Shown: positions 8,148-16,645 of the stretch, in pieces | Layout of the letters: every line of letters begins with the position of its first letter | How positions within the stretch are numbered: position 1 is the stretch's first letter | Source of the DNA: a virus | Length of the DNA: 24,099 nt | Virus record (IMG/VR): IMGVR_UViG_3300027800_000047 | Span: 1 to 24,099 of that record | Direction: 5' to 3' (one strand) | The notes under the pieces: generated by a model | The model's input: the letters and a program-made list of their open reading frames with translations, nothing else | Told to the model about the DNA's origin: nothing | Database searches by the model: none | Program-made: the position numbers and the translations under genes

Positions 8148-8549
8148 ATGAATCAATGTACAAAAATAAAAATAAGTGGTAACGAATATCCTGTTAGATT
8201 CGATTATTTTGTTTTGAAAGAAGTTTCTGAAAAATATGATAGCATAAGAAAATTTGAAATGGAGTTATTGGGGTTAGGTGTTATTGGTAAAAATGAAAAT
8301 GGAACTGAAAGACTCGGAAAAGTAAAAGATCCTTCCATATCATGTATTATGTTTTTATTGCCAAAAATGATTAACTCTGCACTAGATTATTTAGGATTTG
8401 AGCAGGTGGAAGAAAAACAAATAATAAGAGAAATTGATATAAATTTTGCGGAATTATCCGATATTTTACATGATGAAATGAATAAATGTTTTAAAAGTAC
8501 GGTAGAAGTAAAAAAAAAGTACAATCCGACTCCGAAGAAAGTAGTTTAA
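8148..8549 (+). CDS. Tail assembly chaperone, short form (gpG-like)
   Basis: A 133-residue soluble protein between tail tube and tape measure, the position of gpG in lambda-like tails. It is mainly helical (FDYFVLKEVSEKYDSIRKFE, INFAELSDILHDEMNKCF) and should bind tail tube subunits or the tape measure during assembly. AAAAGGAGAA precedes the ATG by seven bases. Zero-frame reading stops at 8547-8549, but eleven codons earlier the mRNA carries a canonical slippery heptamer, so a fraction of ribosomes should instead make the longer form that ends at 8779. Sequence identity to known chaperones is not visible by eye; position and frameshift make the case. Confidence 0.88.
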   Translation: MNQCTKIKISGNEYPVRFDYFVLKEVSEKYDSIRKFEMELLGLGVIGKNENGTERLGKVKDPSISCIMFLLPKMINSALDYLGFEQVEEKQIIREIDINFAELSDILHDEMNKCFKSTVEVKKKYNPTPKKVV

Positions 8550-8779
8550 AAAACTTTCCATTCACTGAAATATTATTTGTTGCTAAGGCAAAATTAAAAT
8601 ATACACATAAAGAAGCGGTACATATTTACATCGGAGAGTATACAGACCAATTTGAAATATTTAAAAAGTATCACAATATGGAAATGACCAAAACACTATT
8701 CTCGGAAACGGAAAAAGAAGAAGTAGAAAGCGAAGAAAATCCACCACAATGGGTTATTGACGCACAGAAAGGAAAATAA
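8148..8779 (+). CDS. Tail assembly chaperone, -1 frameshift long form (gpGT-like)
   Basis: Fusion made when ribosomes slip back one base at 8513-8519. Reading is join(8148..8519, 8519..8779): 124 residues in frame 0, then 86 in frame -1, 210 in total. The -1 frame is open from before the slippery site to the TAA at 8777-8779, continues VQSDSEESSLKNFPFTEILF, has normal codon use and ends one base before the tape measure ATG at 8780, with no start codon and ribosome binding site of its own. This fills the otherwise empty 230 bases exactly. The T part is known in lambda to recruit the tape measure to tail tube subunits. The segment contains an exact CGGAAACGGA at 8703-8712. Confidence 0.9.
8513..8519 (+). 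promoter_or_regulatory. Programmed -1 frameshift site A_AAA_AAG
   Basis: The heptamer AAAAAAG is in the correct phase (A 8513; AAA 8514-8516; AAG 8517-8519) for X_XXY_YYZ slippage, the same type used in dnaX and many tail chaperone genes. It lies within a run of eight A. A weak stem can form 17 or more bases downstream (GAAAGT with ACTTTC, between about 8537 and 8559), which might help pausing; no strong pseudoknot is apparent. Confidence 0.88.
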
Positions 8780-11700
8780 ATGGCCAACAAAATAAATATA
8801 GGTGCATCACTAACACTTGATGGGGAACAGGCTTATAAACAATCATTAAAAGAAATTACTTCAGAGCAAAAATTATTAACTTCCGAAATGAAACTTGCGT
8901 CTGCGCAATATGACGAAAATGCAAATAGTCTTGAAGCACTTGAAAAGAAAAATGAAATTCTGACCAAACAGATAGATAATCAGACCGATAAAGTAAAATT
9001 ATATTCAAAAGCAGTTGAAGATTCTATTGACAACCAAAGCAAAGCTGCTGAAAATGTAGAAAAATACAAAAATGAGTTAATAAAAGCACAGTCTGAAATG
9101 AATGATTTGAAAAATTCATCTAACGCAACTGACGAAGCACTAGAAAAACAAGCCAAAACCGTAGCGGAATTAGAGAAAAAACTATCATTATCAGAAACTG
9201 CTTATACAAAATCGACTGATAAAATAACGTATTATAAAACGTCTTTAAATAATGCAGAAACACAGTTAGAAAAATTAAATAGTGAACTAAACCAGAATGA
9301 CAAATATCTTAACGAAGCAAAAAACAGTGCAGATAAAACCGCTAATTCCATAGATAATATGGGAAAACAAATTAATCAATCGACAAAAGAAACGTCTGAT
9401 TTTGGCAGTTCAATTAAAAATAATATAACATCAGCGGCTATAATTGGTGGAGTTGTTGCATTAGGATATGCGATTGAAGGAGTTGCTACAAAAACAATAG
9501 AATTAGGGACTGCCGCCGCAAAATATGCAGACGATATGCTTACAATGTCAACACAAACAGGCATTTCTACGGATAAATTACAAGCATATAATTATATGGC
9601 AGAATTAACTGATACATCCATGGAAACTATCGAAAAAACAATGATTAAAAACATTAAATCCATGACTTCAGCGCAACAAGGAACTGCAACATATGTAGAT
9701 GCTTATAAAGAATTAAATGTTGCGTATCAAGATGGAAATAAGAATTTGCTAGATTCTGAAACGGTTTATTGGAATTTGATCGATGCACTCGGACAAATTG
9801 AAGATGAAACAAAAAGAGATTCGATATCTTTAACTATTTTTGGAAAATCAGCACAGGATTTAAACACTTTAATCGCACAAGGCTCAAAAGGTGTAACAGA
9901 ATTTACAGACGAAGCAGTTAAAATGGGCGCAGTGCTAGACAATGACACACTTCAAAAATTAGGTGCTACAGATGATGCAATTCAACGTTTTACGCAGTCA
10001 ACAGAGATTTTAAAGCGGAAAATTGGCGCAGAATTATCTGACGAAATGACAGAAGCAATGGATAAAATAAGCCAAACAATCACAGATTCTGGTGATGAAA
10101 TAACCGAACTTGCAGAAGGTGGAGTCACATTATTAGCAGATGGTTTTTCATGGATTATTGAAAATTCAGATATTTTAATTGCAGGTCTTGTGGGAATTAG
10201 CGGAGCGGTATTGACATCAAAAGCAGTAGATGGAATTATTGCAGGAGTTGAAGCATATAAAACATTAAGCAGTGCATTAAAAACCGCAACCGCATCACAA
10301 ACTGCATTAAATTTTGCACAGGCTGCAAGCCCGATAGGTCTTATTGTTACAGCAATCGCAGGAGTTACCGCCGCATTAGTGACATACAGTATAACATCAG
10401 ACTCAGCAACTACGGAAACGGAAAAATTTATAAAAAGTACTCGTGATGTAAATACTAGTTTGTCGGAAAGTATTACAAAAAGAGAAGAAAACATATCATC
10501 CATGAATTTAGAAGCAGGATATATGAAAACTTTAGGAACTGAACTTTCAAAATTAAACGAAAAAGAAGTTCTTTCAAATTCAGAAAAAACACGAATGAAA
10601 GAAATTGTAGTAAAGTTAAATTCTGAATTGCCAAATTTGAACCTTGCCATTGATGATCAGACAGGAAAATTAACAGAAAATACAACCGAAATTGAAAAAT
10701 CAATAGATGCTAATTTGGAATGGTATAAAATTCAGGCGGCAAAAGAAGAATTAATTAAATTATATGAAGAACAAGCAGACGCAGAACTTGAAATCTATAA
10801 AATCAATGAAAAAATAGCAGAACAAGAAGAAACGAACGCAGGTTATGATAAATTTAAGAATGTTGCTGAGTTAAACAATCAAAAAGAAGCATTAATTGAA
10901 ACACAAAAAGAAGAATTAGCACAGGCAGAAATATTAAATGGATATATAAAAGATAATACCGATATAGTAGGGGAAAACACAGAAGCAACAAGTGAAAATA
11001 CCGAAGCGGTAAATGAATCGTTAGAAGTTTATACTATGTATGGCGATGCAGTTGTAGGTGCTTCAGATGAAATGAAAACATCTATTTCAGAGTTAAATGA
11101 AAAATTTAGCGAAGCGCAAATTGTAGCAAGTGAAAGTTTAACATCACAAGTTGGATTATTTCAAGAAGCCGCAGAGCAATCAAGTGTTTCCGTTTCCGAA
11201 ATGGCCACAAATTTGCAATCACAAACTGACGCATTCAATCAATATAAAGAAGATATTTTACTTGCTTCTGACTTAGTCGCAAAAGGGTTAATGGATGAAG
11301 GTCTTTTAGGTTATATAGAATCGTTTGGTATTCAAGGTGCAGGAAGTTTACACGAATTAGTGAGTGCAGCAGAAACTGATAAAGAATCTTTCAATAGCGT
11401 TATGGCTGAATGGACTGAAATGCAAGACGCGAAAACAGGACTATCCAAATCTATGGCAGAAATTGAAACTAATTATATTGAAAATATGAAAAATATTGGT
11501 GTAATTATTGAAGATGGAAATGAAGAAATCAAACAAAGTACAGTTGATTTATCTAACGGAATCGGACAAGAAAATAACAATTTATATGGTAAATTCATAT
11601 CAACATATGATAGAATGATGGTAGATGCAAATTCAAGAATGAAAGACGGTTCAAAAGAATTACAAACTGTAACATCTGCAGGTATGGAAGGTGTAATTTC

Positions 11701-11917
11701 TGCAATGAATACCACACTAAACGTAGTAGATGGAAAATCATTAGAAGCAGAAAAAGCAGGCACCGCATTTGTAAAAGGATTTACACAAGCATTATCTGAC
11801 GGTACATCGCAAGTAAGTGTTGCAATGCAAACAATGATAAATGATTCAATCAGTAATGCGGATTTTAGCGGATTTAGAAGCACATTAGACAGAATGCTAG
11901 GCGATGCGTTAGATTAA
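8780..11917 (+). CDS. Tail tape measure protein
   Basis: Rod inside the tail that fixes its length and is released into the cell envelope during DNA entry. The 1045-residue product is by far the longest here. Residues about 1-205 are near-continuous coiled coil (EKKNEILTKQIDNQTDKVKL, ETAYTKSTDKITYYKT-like heptads). Hydrophobic segments lie near 216-240 (SAAIIGGVVALGYAIEGVAT), 465-490 (ILIAGLVGISGAVLTSKAVD) and 514-536 (AASPIGLIVTAIAGVTAALV), followed by a long charged helical half. With about 0.15 nm per residue, the established rule, the tail would be near 155 nm. ATG 8780 follows the chaperone stop directly. No lysozyme or peptidase motif was seen. Two exact copies of CGGAAACGGA lie inside (10413, 11189 reverse). 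Confidence 0.95.
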   Translation: MANKINIGASLTLDGEQAYKQSLKEITSEQKLLTSEMKLASAQYDENANSLEALEKKNEILTKQIDNQTDKVKLYSKAVEDSIDNQSKAAENVEKYKNELIKAQSEMNDLKNSSNATDEALEKQAKTVAELEKKLSLSETAYTKSTDKITYYKTSLNNAETQLEKLNSELNQNDKYLNEAKNSADKTANSIDNMGKQINQSTKETSDFGSSIKNNITSAAIIGGVVALGYAIEGVATKTIELGTAAAKYADDMLTMSTQTGISTDKLQAYNYMAELTDTSMETIEKTMIKNIKSMTSAQQGTATYVDAYKELNVAYQDGNKNLLDSETVYWNLIDALGQIEDETKRDSISLTIFGKSAQDLNTLIAQGSKGVTEFTDEAVKMGAVLDNDTLQKLGATDDAIQRFTQSTEILKRKIGAELSDEMTEAMDKISQTITDSGDEITELAEGGVTLLADGFSWIIENSDILIAGLVGISGAVLTSKAVDGIIAGVEAYKTLSSALKTATASQTALNFAQAASPIGLIVTAIAGVTAALVTYSITSDSATTETEKFIKSTRDVNTSLSESITKREENISSMNLEAGYMKTLGTELSKLNEKEVLSNSEKTRMKEIVVKLNSELPNLNLAIDDQTGKLTENTTEIEKSIDANLEWYKIQAAKEELIKLYEEQADAELEIYKINEKIAEQEETNAGYDKFKNVAELNNQKEALIETQKEELAQAEILNGYIKDNTDIVGENTEATSENTEAVNESLEVYTMYGDAVVGASDEMKTSISELNEKFSEAQIVASESLTSQVGLFQEAAEQSSVSVSEMATNLQSQTDAFNQYKEDILLASDLVAKGLMDEGLLGYIESFGIQGAGSLHELVSAAETDKESFNSVMAEWTEMQDAKTGLSKSMAEIETNYIENMKNIGVIIEDGNEEIKQSTVDLSNGIGQENNNLYGKFISTYDRMMVDANSRMKDGSKELQTVTSAGMEGVISAMNTTLNVVDGKSLEAEKAGTAFVKGFTQALSDGTSQVSVAMQTMINDSISNADFSGFRSTLDRMLGDALD

Positions 11918-11937
11918 GAGTAAAAGGAGAATGAGAA

Positions 11938-12771
11938 ATGTCAATAAGAAGTTTTACATTAAAAAACAGTAATGGAATTATATGGGATTTAAACAATACG
12001 GATTCATTTTTTACAGAAATAGATGGCATGGGCCATGAAAGGGATTATAATTTTGAATCTGTTGGAAATTACCATGTAGAAATAGCAAGCGAATTAAAAC
12101 AGGCTGAACCAAGAGGAATTATAAGGTTTAGTAATTATCAAAAATGTAATGATTTTATAAAATTTATTCAAGCAAGTCCGTTAATTTTGTCCTATACAAT
12201 GCCAGGAGTTAGTACGGTATATTCTTTAAAAGTTAGAATTAGAAAATTTGAGAAGAAAGAAATTGAAGCAGGCAACCTACCATGTGATATTTCATTTCTT
12301 GGGATCGGACAGTATTATAAAACGCTCACAGTTGAAAAAGAATCGACAATTACCACAGGGAAAGTATATACATATACATATCCATATACATATTCCGATA
12401 ACGCAAGCGGAGAAGTAACATTACAATCAGATTCTATTTTAGATAGTCCATGCAGATTAATTATATTCGGACCATGTATAAATCCATCATGGAGCCATTA
12501 TGTAAATGACATAATTACGACTAGCGGAAAAGTAAATTGTACCGTATCGACAGGAGAACGATTGATAATAGATTCTACATCTATACCTTATTCCATTAAA
12601 AAATATGACGGTTTTATGAATTTAATTAGCGATTGTTATGCAGATAGTGATTTTTCTACAGGTCGATTTGTTAATTTGAAATTAGGTGAAAACAAAATTG
12701 CATTTATGCATGAAGGATCAGATGAATTAAAAGTAACAGTTGAAGCATTAATACAATATGAAAGTGTATAG
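11938..12771 (+). CDS. Distal tail protein (Dit, Sipho_tail family)
   Basis: Hexameric ring at the tail tip that links tube to baseplate. The 277-residue protein has the Sipho_tail pattern: MSIRSFTLKNSNGIIWDLNN, then FFTEIDGMGHERDYNFESVG, the IIRFSNYQKCNDFIKFIQAS helix, and SLKVRIRKFEKKEIEAGNLP followed by CDISFLGIGQYYK; the rest, from about residue 140, is a beta-rich galectin-like domain expected to carry receptor-binding parts. It comes right after the tape measure, the standard place. Its leader AAAAGGAGAATGAGAAA (11922-11938) is perfectly complementary over 17 bases to the predicted short RNA at 17853-17869, covering the ribosome binding site and the first base of the start codon. Confidence 0.92.
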   Translation: MSIRSFTLKNSNGIIWDLNNTDSFFTEIDGMGHERDYNFESVGNYHVEIASELKQAEPRGIIRFSNYQKCNDFIKFIQASPLILSYTMPGVSTVYSLKVRIRKFEKKEIEAGNLPCDISFLGIGQYYKTLTVEKESTITTGKVYTYTYPYTYSDNASGEVTLQSDSILDSPCRLIIFGPCINPSWSHYVNDIITTSGKVNCTVSTGERLIIDSTSIPYSIKKYDGFMNLISDCYADSDFSTGRFVNLKLGENKIAFMHEGSDELKVTVEALIQYESV

Positions 12772-12779
12772 GTGATAAT

Positions 12780-13274
12780 ATGAAATATCCAAGCAATAAA
12801 AAAGAACATTTTTCATTACAAATTTACAATGCGAATAATAAAGAAATGGAAGATTCTATTGCGAATATAATTGAAAGCAATCAAGGTATGACAAAAAATA
12901 TTGCTGATTTATCTAAATCATTACAAGATTTTTCACAATATGAAGCATATGAACGTGCTATAACATCACCAGATACAATTGAAACTCCTGGAAATATATC
13001 TTCAGTTACCGCTCATTTTATAACAAAAAGCAACAGATATGTTGAATATATTTTAGCAGGTACGTGCACGTTAACAGCAGGTACAGAATACACGTTTGAA
13101 ACAATTAAAGAAGGGTTTAGACCTATAAAAGAATTTAAAAAAGGTTTGCAAATTGGTGTCAGTGCGTTATGTAATGGATATTTGACTATTTCAACAACAG
13201 GAGTTGTAAAATTTAAAACATTAACAACTATATCCGCAAAAACAATAGCAATTAACGAAATATATCAGTGTTAG
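12780..13274 (+). CDS. Small tail protein, coiled coil plus fibre-like C-terminal domain
   Basis: Not recognised with certainty. Of 164 residues, the first about 50 form a coiled-coil-like helix (NKEMEDSIANIIESNQGMTK, NIADLSKSLQDFSQYEAYER); the remainder is a beta-rich domain: SSVTAHFITKSNRYVEYILA, TFETIKEGFRPIKEF, LQIGVSALCNGYLTISTTG and KTIAINEIYQC. A trimerising helix followed by a domain with a FRPI...NGYLTI...I.IY layout recalls the terminal domains of phage tail fibres. It lies between the distal tail gene and the hub-like gene, starting eight bases after the former, so it is probably a baseplate or receptor-binding part. The family could not be named. Confidence 0.6.
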   Translation: MKYPSNKKEHFSLQIYNANNKEMEDSIANIIESNQGMTKNIADLSKSLQDFSQYEAYERAITSPDTIETPGNISSVTAHFITKSNRYVEYILAGTCTLTAGTEYTFETIKEGFRPIKEFKKGLQIGVSALCNGYLTISTTGVVKFKTLTTISAKTIAINEIYQC

Positions 13275-13286
13275 GATGGAGAAATT

Positions 13287-14426
13287 ATGACATTTGAAAC
13301 TATAGAATCACTAACATGGGAAGAATTGGAAGCGTACAGTTATGAAGAATTGACACAAAGTACGCAACAAAATAATTCTAATGTTCAAAAAAAAATATAT
13401 TTAATCGAAATATTTGAGCCTGATTTTACATATCGTAGCAGTACACAGGTATCTGATATTGATTTAGAGATTGATTATCTAAGTCTAGTAAAAAATAAGA
13501 TAAAATTAAACAATATTGTTGCATATGCAGGTGATTATATCAGAATATCGACAAGTGAAATTGAAATTGATGGAATTATAACAGGGACACAGGACAAAAA
13601 AGATTCTATCGTTATTTCATATAAAACATTTTTTGATTTATTTGACATTGATATTTTATGCGATCCAACTGATTTAACAACCACAACAATGGAAGGATTT
13701 ATTTCAAATTTAATTACAGAAAATTATATTTCAAATAGTGACACATTACAAAACATAACAGGTCTTTCCGTTTCCGTAATGAGCGGAACTAACGGAACAA
13801 CACTTGACATCACATCTAATATTGTAAATTTTTACAAAGATATTGTATATTCTGCGTTTTTGCAATATAATATAGTCATAAAGTTTGCAATTAGTACACA
13901 GCAAAAAAAAATATTATGTACAATAGAAAAAAATATTAATCCAATCAAAGTAATTGAAACAAGATTGCCGAATATTTTAAATAAAAATATTGATTTAGGA
14001 GTTACAAAAGAATCATATAATAAATTGATCGTAATAAATGAAGCAAGTCAGACGGAAAACGAAATATATTATTTGCATCCTGGCAATACGATTAACACAA
14101 CAAATTCAAATAGAATCACACCTGTAATTTTTACCACTGATTTTATTACAATTGCAAGCGGAAAAACATTTTCAGAATCTGCATACGATAAAGCAGTAAC
14201 GGTATTAAAACAAAATGAATACAATAAATTAATAGAAATTGAAACAACGATAAATGACGATTTAATAAATCCACTAACTCTCGGAATCGGGCAAAAAGTA
14301 ATTGTAATTGATGGAGAGAATCAACACGAATCAATTTTGACAGGAATAAAGATTGGAAAAACTTCTACATTGATATTCGGAGCGGTCAGAAAAGAATTAA
14401 GTAAAAAAATGAAAAGGAGATTATAA
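13287..14426 (+). CDS. Putative baseplate hub / tail-associated protein
   Basis: A 379-residue protein in the tail tip block. It begins with a tandem tryptophan/tyrosine repeat (SLTWEELEAYSYEELTQS) common at the start of clostridial phage tail proteins. Next comes YLIEIFEPDFTYRSSTQVSD, the usual strand entry of hub proteins, a middle beta/alpha region, and a C-terminal TLGIGQKVIVIDGENQHESI then LTGIKIGKTSTLIFGAVRKE with a basic end (KKMKRRL). This order resembles Gp37-like or XkdQ-type hub proteins that close the tail tube and form the base of the tip. There is no visible peptidase or lysozyme domain. The stop overlaps the next ATG by one base (TAATG, 14426). An exact reverse 10-mer lies at 13767-13776. 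Confidence 0.68.
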   Translation: MTFETIESLTWEELEAYSYEELTQSTQQNNSNVQKKIYLIEIFEPDFTYRSSTQVSDIDLEIDYLSLVKNKIKLNNIVAYAGDYIRISTSEIEIDGIITGTQDKKDSIVISYKTFFDLFDIDILCDPTDLTTTTMEGFISNLITENYISNSDTLQNITGLSVSVMSGTNGTTLDITSNIVNFYKDIVYSAFLQYNIVIKFAISTQQKKILCTIEKNINPIKVIETRLPNILNKNIDLGVTKESYNKLIVINEASQTENEIYYLHPGNTINTTNSNRITPVIFTTDFITIASGKTFSESAYDKAVTVLKQNEYNKLIEIETTINDDLINPLTLGIGQKVIVIDGENQHESILTGIKIGKTSTLIFGAVRKELSKKMKRRL

Positions 14427-15325
14427 TGGGAATCGTACTAAATAGATTTAACGAAAGACAAATTACACCTATAAAAGATGTTATGTTATTTGAAAAAATA
14501 TTTCCAACAAACGGAATTATTCAAGGGTGCGCATTAACACATTTAGGAAGCAATCAAGTAAGTATCGCCGCAGGAACTGGAATTATACAAGGTAGAGATT
14601 TTACAGTTACGGCAGAAACATTATTAGTCCAATTAGCATCAGCAGGAACAATGCCAGGACGTATCTATATTAGATATAATTTATCAGATACAGTGACTCC
14701 TGCTCAAATTTTATCAGTATGCGCAAGTTCATTACCTGTATTGATACAAGATTCAGATTTTAATATTGCAAATGGAATTTGGGAAGAAGAATTGGCAACA
14801 TATTCTGCAACTACAACTGTAATTAGTGGATTAACAACTACGATTAAAACAATTACAAATCCATTGATAAATTTTATAAAAAATGTCAATACAATAACAG
14901 AAGAAGGGTATGTGGTAGATGCAAGACAATTGAATCCTGATGTATCTGGAAGTTTAGCAGATAGGATCGGAGTATTAGAAGAACAAATTAGCGATGAAAC
15001 TGTTTTATGGACAAATCCAAATCCGACATCGGCATTTTTGGGCGGTAACATAACAATATCAGAAACAATTGCTAACTTTACAAAATACGAAATATTATAT
15101 AAACCATCGTATAATGTTAATTATATACAAACCACAGGGAAGTTACCAATTGCGTTTATAACACATTTGGTTGCTCCGTATAATAAATTTATCAGGAGAA
15201 GTGTATCTAATATAAGCGGTACTACCTTTGTATTTACAGATGGAGTTGGACTTCCAACATACGATGGTACTCCCTTAACAGATAACAATTTGTGTATTCC
15301 GTATCAAATAATTGGATATAAATAA
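14426..15325 (+). CDS. Baseplate / tail fibre protein
   Basis: A 299-residue protein with a fibre-base N-terminus: VLNRFNERQITPIKDVMLFE and the short beta-barrel NGIIQGCALTHLGSNQVSIA, AAGTGIIQGRDFTV, then GRIYIRYNLSDT, a pattern seen in upper baseplate proteins. Residues about 165-190 (NPDVSGSLADRIGVLEEQIS) form a short helix, followed by a C-terminal beta domain (VLWTNPNPTSAFLGGNITIS, FTKYEILYKPSYNVNY, NNLCIPYQIIGYK) of the type that ends many tail fibres of Gram-positive phages. Likely contributes to host recognition. The exact family was not checked. Confidence 0.7.
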   Translation: MGIVLNRFNERQITPIKDVMLFEKIFPTNGIIQGCALTHLGSNQVSIAAGTGIIQGRDFTVTAETLLVQLASAGTMPGRIYIRYNLSDTVTPAQILSVCASSLPVLIQDSDFNIANGIWEEELATYSATTTVISGLTTTIKTITNPLINFIKNVNTITEEGYVVDARQLNPDVSGSLADRIGVLEEQISDETVLWTNPNPTSAFLGGNITISETIANFTKYEILYKPSYNVNYIQTTGKLPIAFITHLVAPYNKFIRRSVSNISGTTFVFTDGVGLPTYDGTPLTDNNLCIPYQIIGYK

Positions 15326-15357
15326 ATTAAAATAAACATACAACAGTGGAGGTAATC

Positions 15358-15726
15358 ATGAAAATAAAATTACTAAATAACGCAGAATATCAAATAGCAA
15401 AATTACCTAGTTTTAACGGCAATATATTACAAATACATTTTTCAAATTTAACATGTGAAGAAGTTGCGGTAATTTTTCAAGACAAAATAAATATCGCAAC
15501 AATAAAAGTATATGACGATTCTAATAATATTTTATCTGTTTTAAATGGATATACTGAAGAAATTAGTGTTGAATTAGTCAGCGGAATTGTTATTGTAAAT
15601 TTAAAAAAAGAAGCTGATAATATCGTTGCGGAAATAAACGAATTAAAGAAAAATGATACACTAATGCAAAAACAAATTGATAACACAGTTGCAGCAGTCG
15701 ATTTTGTTTTGACGGAAGGATTATAG
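15358..15726 (+). CDS. Small tail-region protein, unknown function
   Basis: A 122-residue protein, unrecognised. The first about 85 residues have alternating strand character (MKIKLLNNAEYQIAKLPSFN, NILQIHFSNLTCEEVAVIFQ, TIKVYDDSNNILSVLNGYTE), followed by a coiled-coil helix (EADNIVAEINELKKNDTLMQ) and a short end, NTVAAVDFVLTEGL. The ATG at 15358 has GGAGG five bases upstream; an in-frame GTG at 15346 overlaps that site and is rejected. Between fibre and lysis genes, it is probably a baseplate accessory or fibre chaperone, but this is only context. Confidence 0.7.
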   Translation: MKIKLLNNAEYQIAKLPSFNGNILQIHFSNLTCEEVAVIFQDKINIATIKVYDDSNNILSVLNGYTEEISVELVSGIVIVNLKKEADNIVAEINELKKNDTLMQKQIDNTVAAVDFVLTEGL

Positions 15727-15751
15727 AAAGGTAAGAAAGGAGATGGATAAA

Positions 15752-15928
15752 ATGGTAGGATTTATTACAATGGTAATCGAAGATGATTTTGACGCAAACG
15801 GATTAACGTCAGCACAAGCAAAATACAGAGCATATTTTATAAACACAACTAGATATGCACGTTTTAAAACAGATGTTGATACAAATTTACAAACAGACGG
15901 ATATGGCGATTGCATCGTAACAATTTAA
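15752..15928 (+). CDS. Small phage protein, unknown function
   Basis: A 58-residue protein, MVGFITMVIEDDFDANGLTS, then AQAKYRAYFINTTRYARFKT and a short end. Between tail fibre and holin genes, this is the place where XkdX-like short proteins occur, but the sequence does not show the XkdX motif. AAGGAG at 15737-15742 sits nine bases before the ATG at 15752 and directly against an earlier in-frame ATG at 15743, so the later start is preferred. Function unknown. Confidence 0.72.
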   Translation: MVGFITMVIEDDFDANGLTSAQAKYRAYFINTTRYARFKTDVDTNLQTDGYGDCIVTI

Positions 15929-15940
15929 TAATTTAAAAAA

Positions 15941-15969
15941 TACCACCTATGCTGATTGTGTAGGTGGTA
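15941..15969. repeat. Perfect hairpin next to the XhlA-like gene start
   Basis: TACCACCTA (15941-15949) pairs perfectly with TAGGTGGTA (15961-15969), loop of 11 bases. On the - strand the stem is followed by TTTTTT, as in an intrinsic terminator; on the + strand there is no T-run. The arm ACCACCT (15942-15948) is also complementary to AGGTGGT (15978-15984), which is the ribosome binding site of the next gene, so two alternative foldings exist on the + strand RNA. Either a reverse-strand terminator or a translation control element. Confidence 0.65.
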
Positions 15970-15988
15970 AAGTTAAAAGGTGGTTGAT

Positions 15989-16312
15989 ATGGATTGTGAA
16001 AAATGTATAAATGAGCAAAGGCTTCTTGTAATAGAAGATTCTTTAAAGAAAAATTCAGAAACGCATGAAAAATTTTATAATAATTTTGAAAATTTGCGGA
16101 CTACTAATGCAGTTAGGGAAGAAAGAGATAAATCGATAGATAAGTCATTGTCTATGATAATCGAATCACAGGGAGAATTAAAAGCAATTGTAACTGAAAT
16201 GCAAAACAGACCATTAAAACAGGTTGATAAGATTTGGGATAAAGTAATTGACAAAGTTGTTACATTTGTATTTATGGCAGTTATTGGATATGTATTATTT
16301 GTATTAAAATAA
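15989..16312 (+). CDS. XhlA-like membrane protein of the lysis region
   Basis: A 107-residue protein with a charged coiled-coil body and one C-terminal membrane segment (about 87-106, KVVTFVFMAVIGYVLFVL). The layout matches XhlA-type proteins, which sit beside holins in Gram-positive phages and are thought to assist membrane disruption. The N-terminus MDCEKC carries a Cys-x-x-Cys that might bind metal or form a disulphide. The ATG at 15989 lies five bases after AAAAGGTGG; GTG at 15980 overlaps the binding site. A hairpin just upstream may control its translation. Confidence 0.78.
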   Translation: MDCEKCINEQRLLVIEDSLKKNSETHEKFYNNFENLRTTNAVREERDKSIDKSLSMIIESQGELKAIVTEMQNRPLKQVDKIWDKVIDKVVTFVFMAVIGYVLFVLK

Positions 16313-16330
16313 ATTAATGTGGGGGCATTT

Positions 16331-16645
16331 ATGGGGGAATTAGATGATAATATTGCAGAAATATATAGGTCAACTAACGCAGAAATGAAAAACTTGTTAA
16401 GAGATTCACATGAAAAATTATATAAAAACAATATAATTCTCGCAATTATGTGTGTTGTTTTATCCGTTTCCGTAATAGTATTATCTGTTTTGAATTATTG
16501 GAATAACCAAAAATGGTTAGAGGTATTTAATTCATACGAATATGTATCTGAAGAAGTCACATATGAACAAGATGGTAACGGAGTAAATTCATGGAATGCA
16601 GGAACGATGGGGGATATAATAAATGGGACAGACGATAGTAATTAA
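16331..16645 (+). CDS. Small single-pass membrane protein of the lysis region
   Basis: A 104-residue protein: N-terminal charged helix (ELDDNIAEIYRSTNAEMKNL), one strong membrane segment at about 34-56 (NIILAIMCVVLSVSVIVLSV), then an acidic, Gly/Asn-rich tail. Not recognised. Between an XhlA-like gene and the holin, it could be a second holin, antiholin or spanin-like factor, but none of these is shown. GGGGG upstream fits the ATG at 16331 better than the GTG at 16319. Its 3' end overlaps the start of the next small gene in another frame by 23 bases. The exact reverse 10-mer at 16463-16472 codes for the SVSV part of the membrane helix. Confidence 0.72.
   Translation: MGELDDNIAEIYRSTNAEMKNLLRDSHEKLYKNNIILAIMCVVLSVSVIVLSVLNYWNNQKWLEVFNSYEYVSEEVTYEQDGNGVNSWNAGTMGDIINGTDDSN

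Noticed and set aside
8550-8779. Non-coding gap or broken gene after the chaperone
   Set aside because: The -1 frame is open throughout and a slippery heptamer is in phase, so it is a programmed frameshift, not a gap, mutation or sequencing error.
9982-10650. 222-residue open frame on the - strand inside the tape measure gene
   Set aside because: It is the complement of an A-rich helical gene, has no ribosome binding site and has poor codon logic; all other - strand frames of this window were dropped for the same reason.
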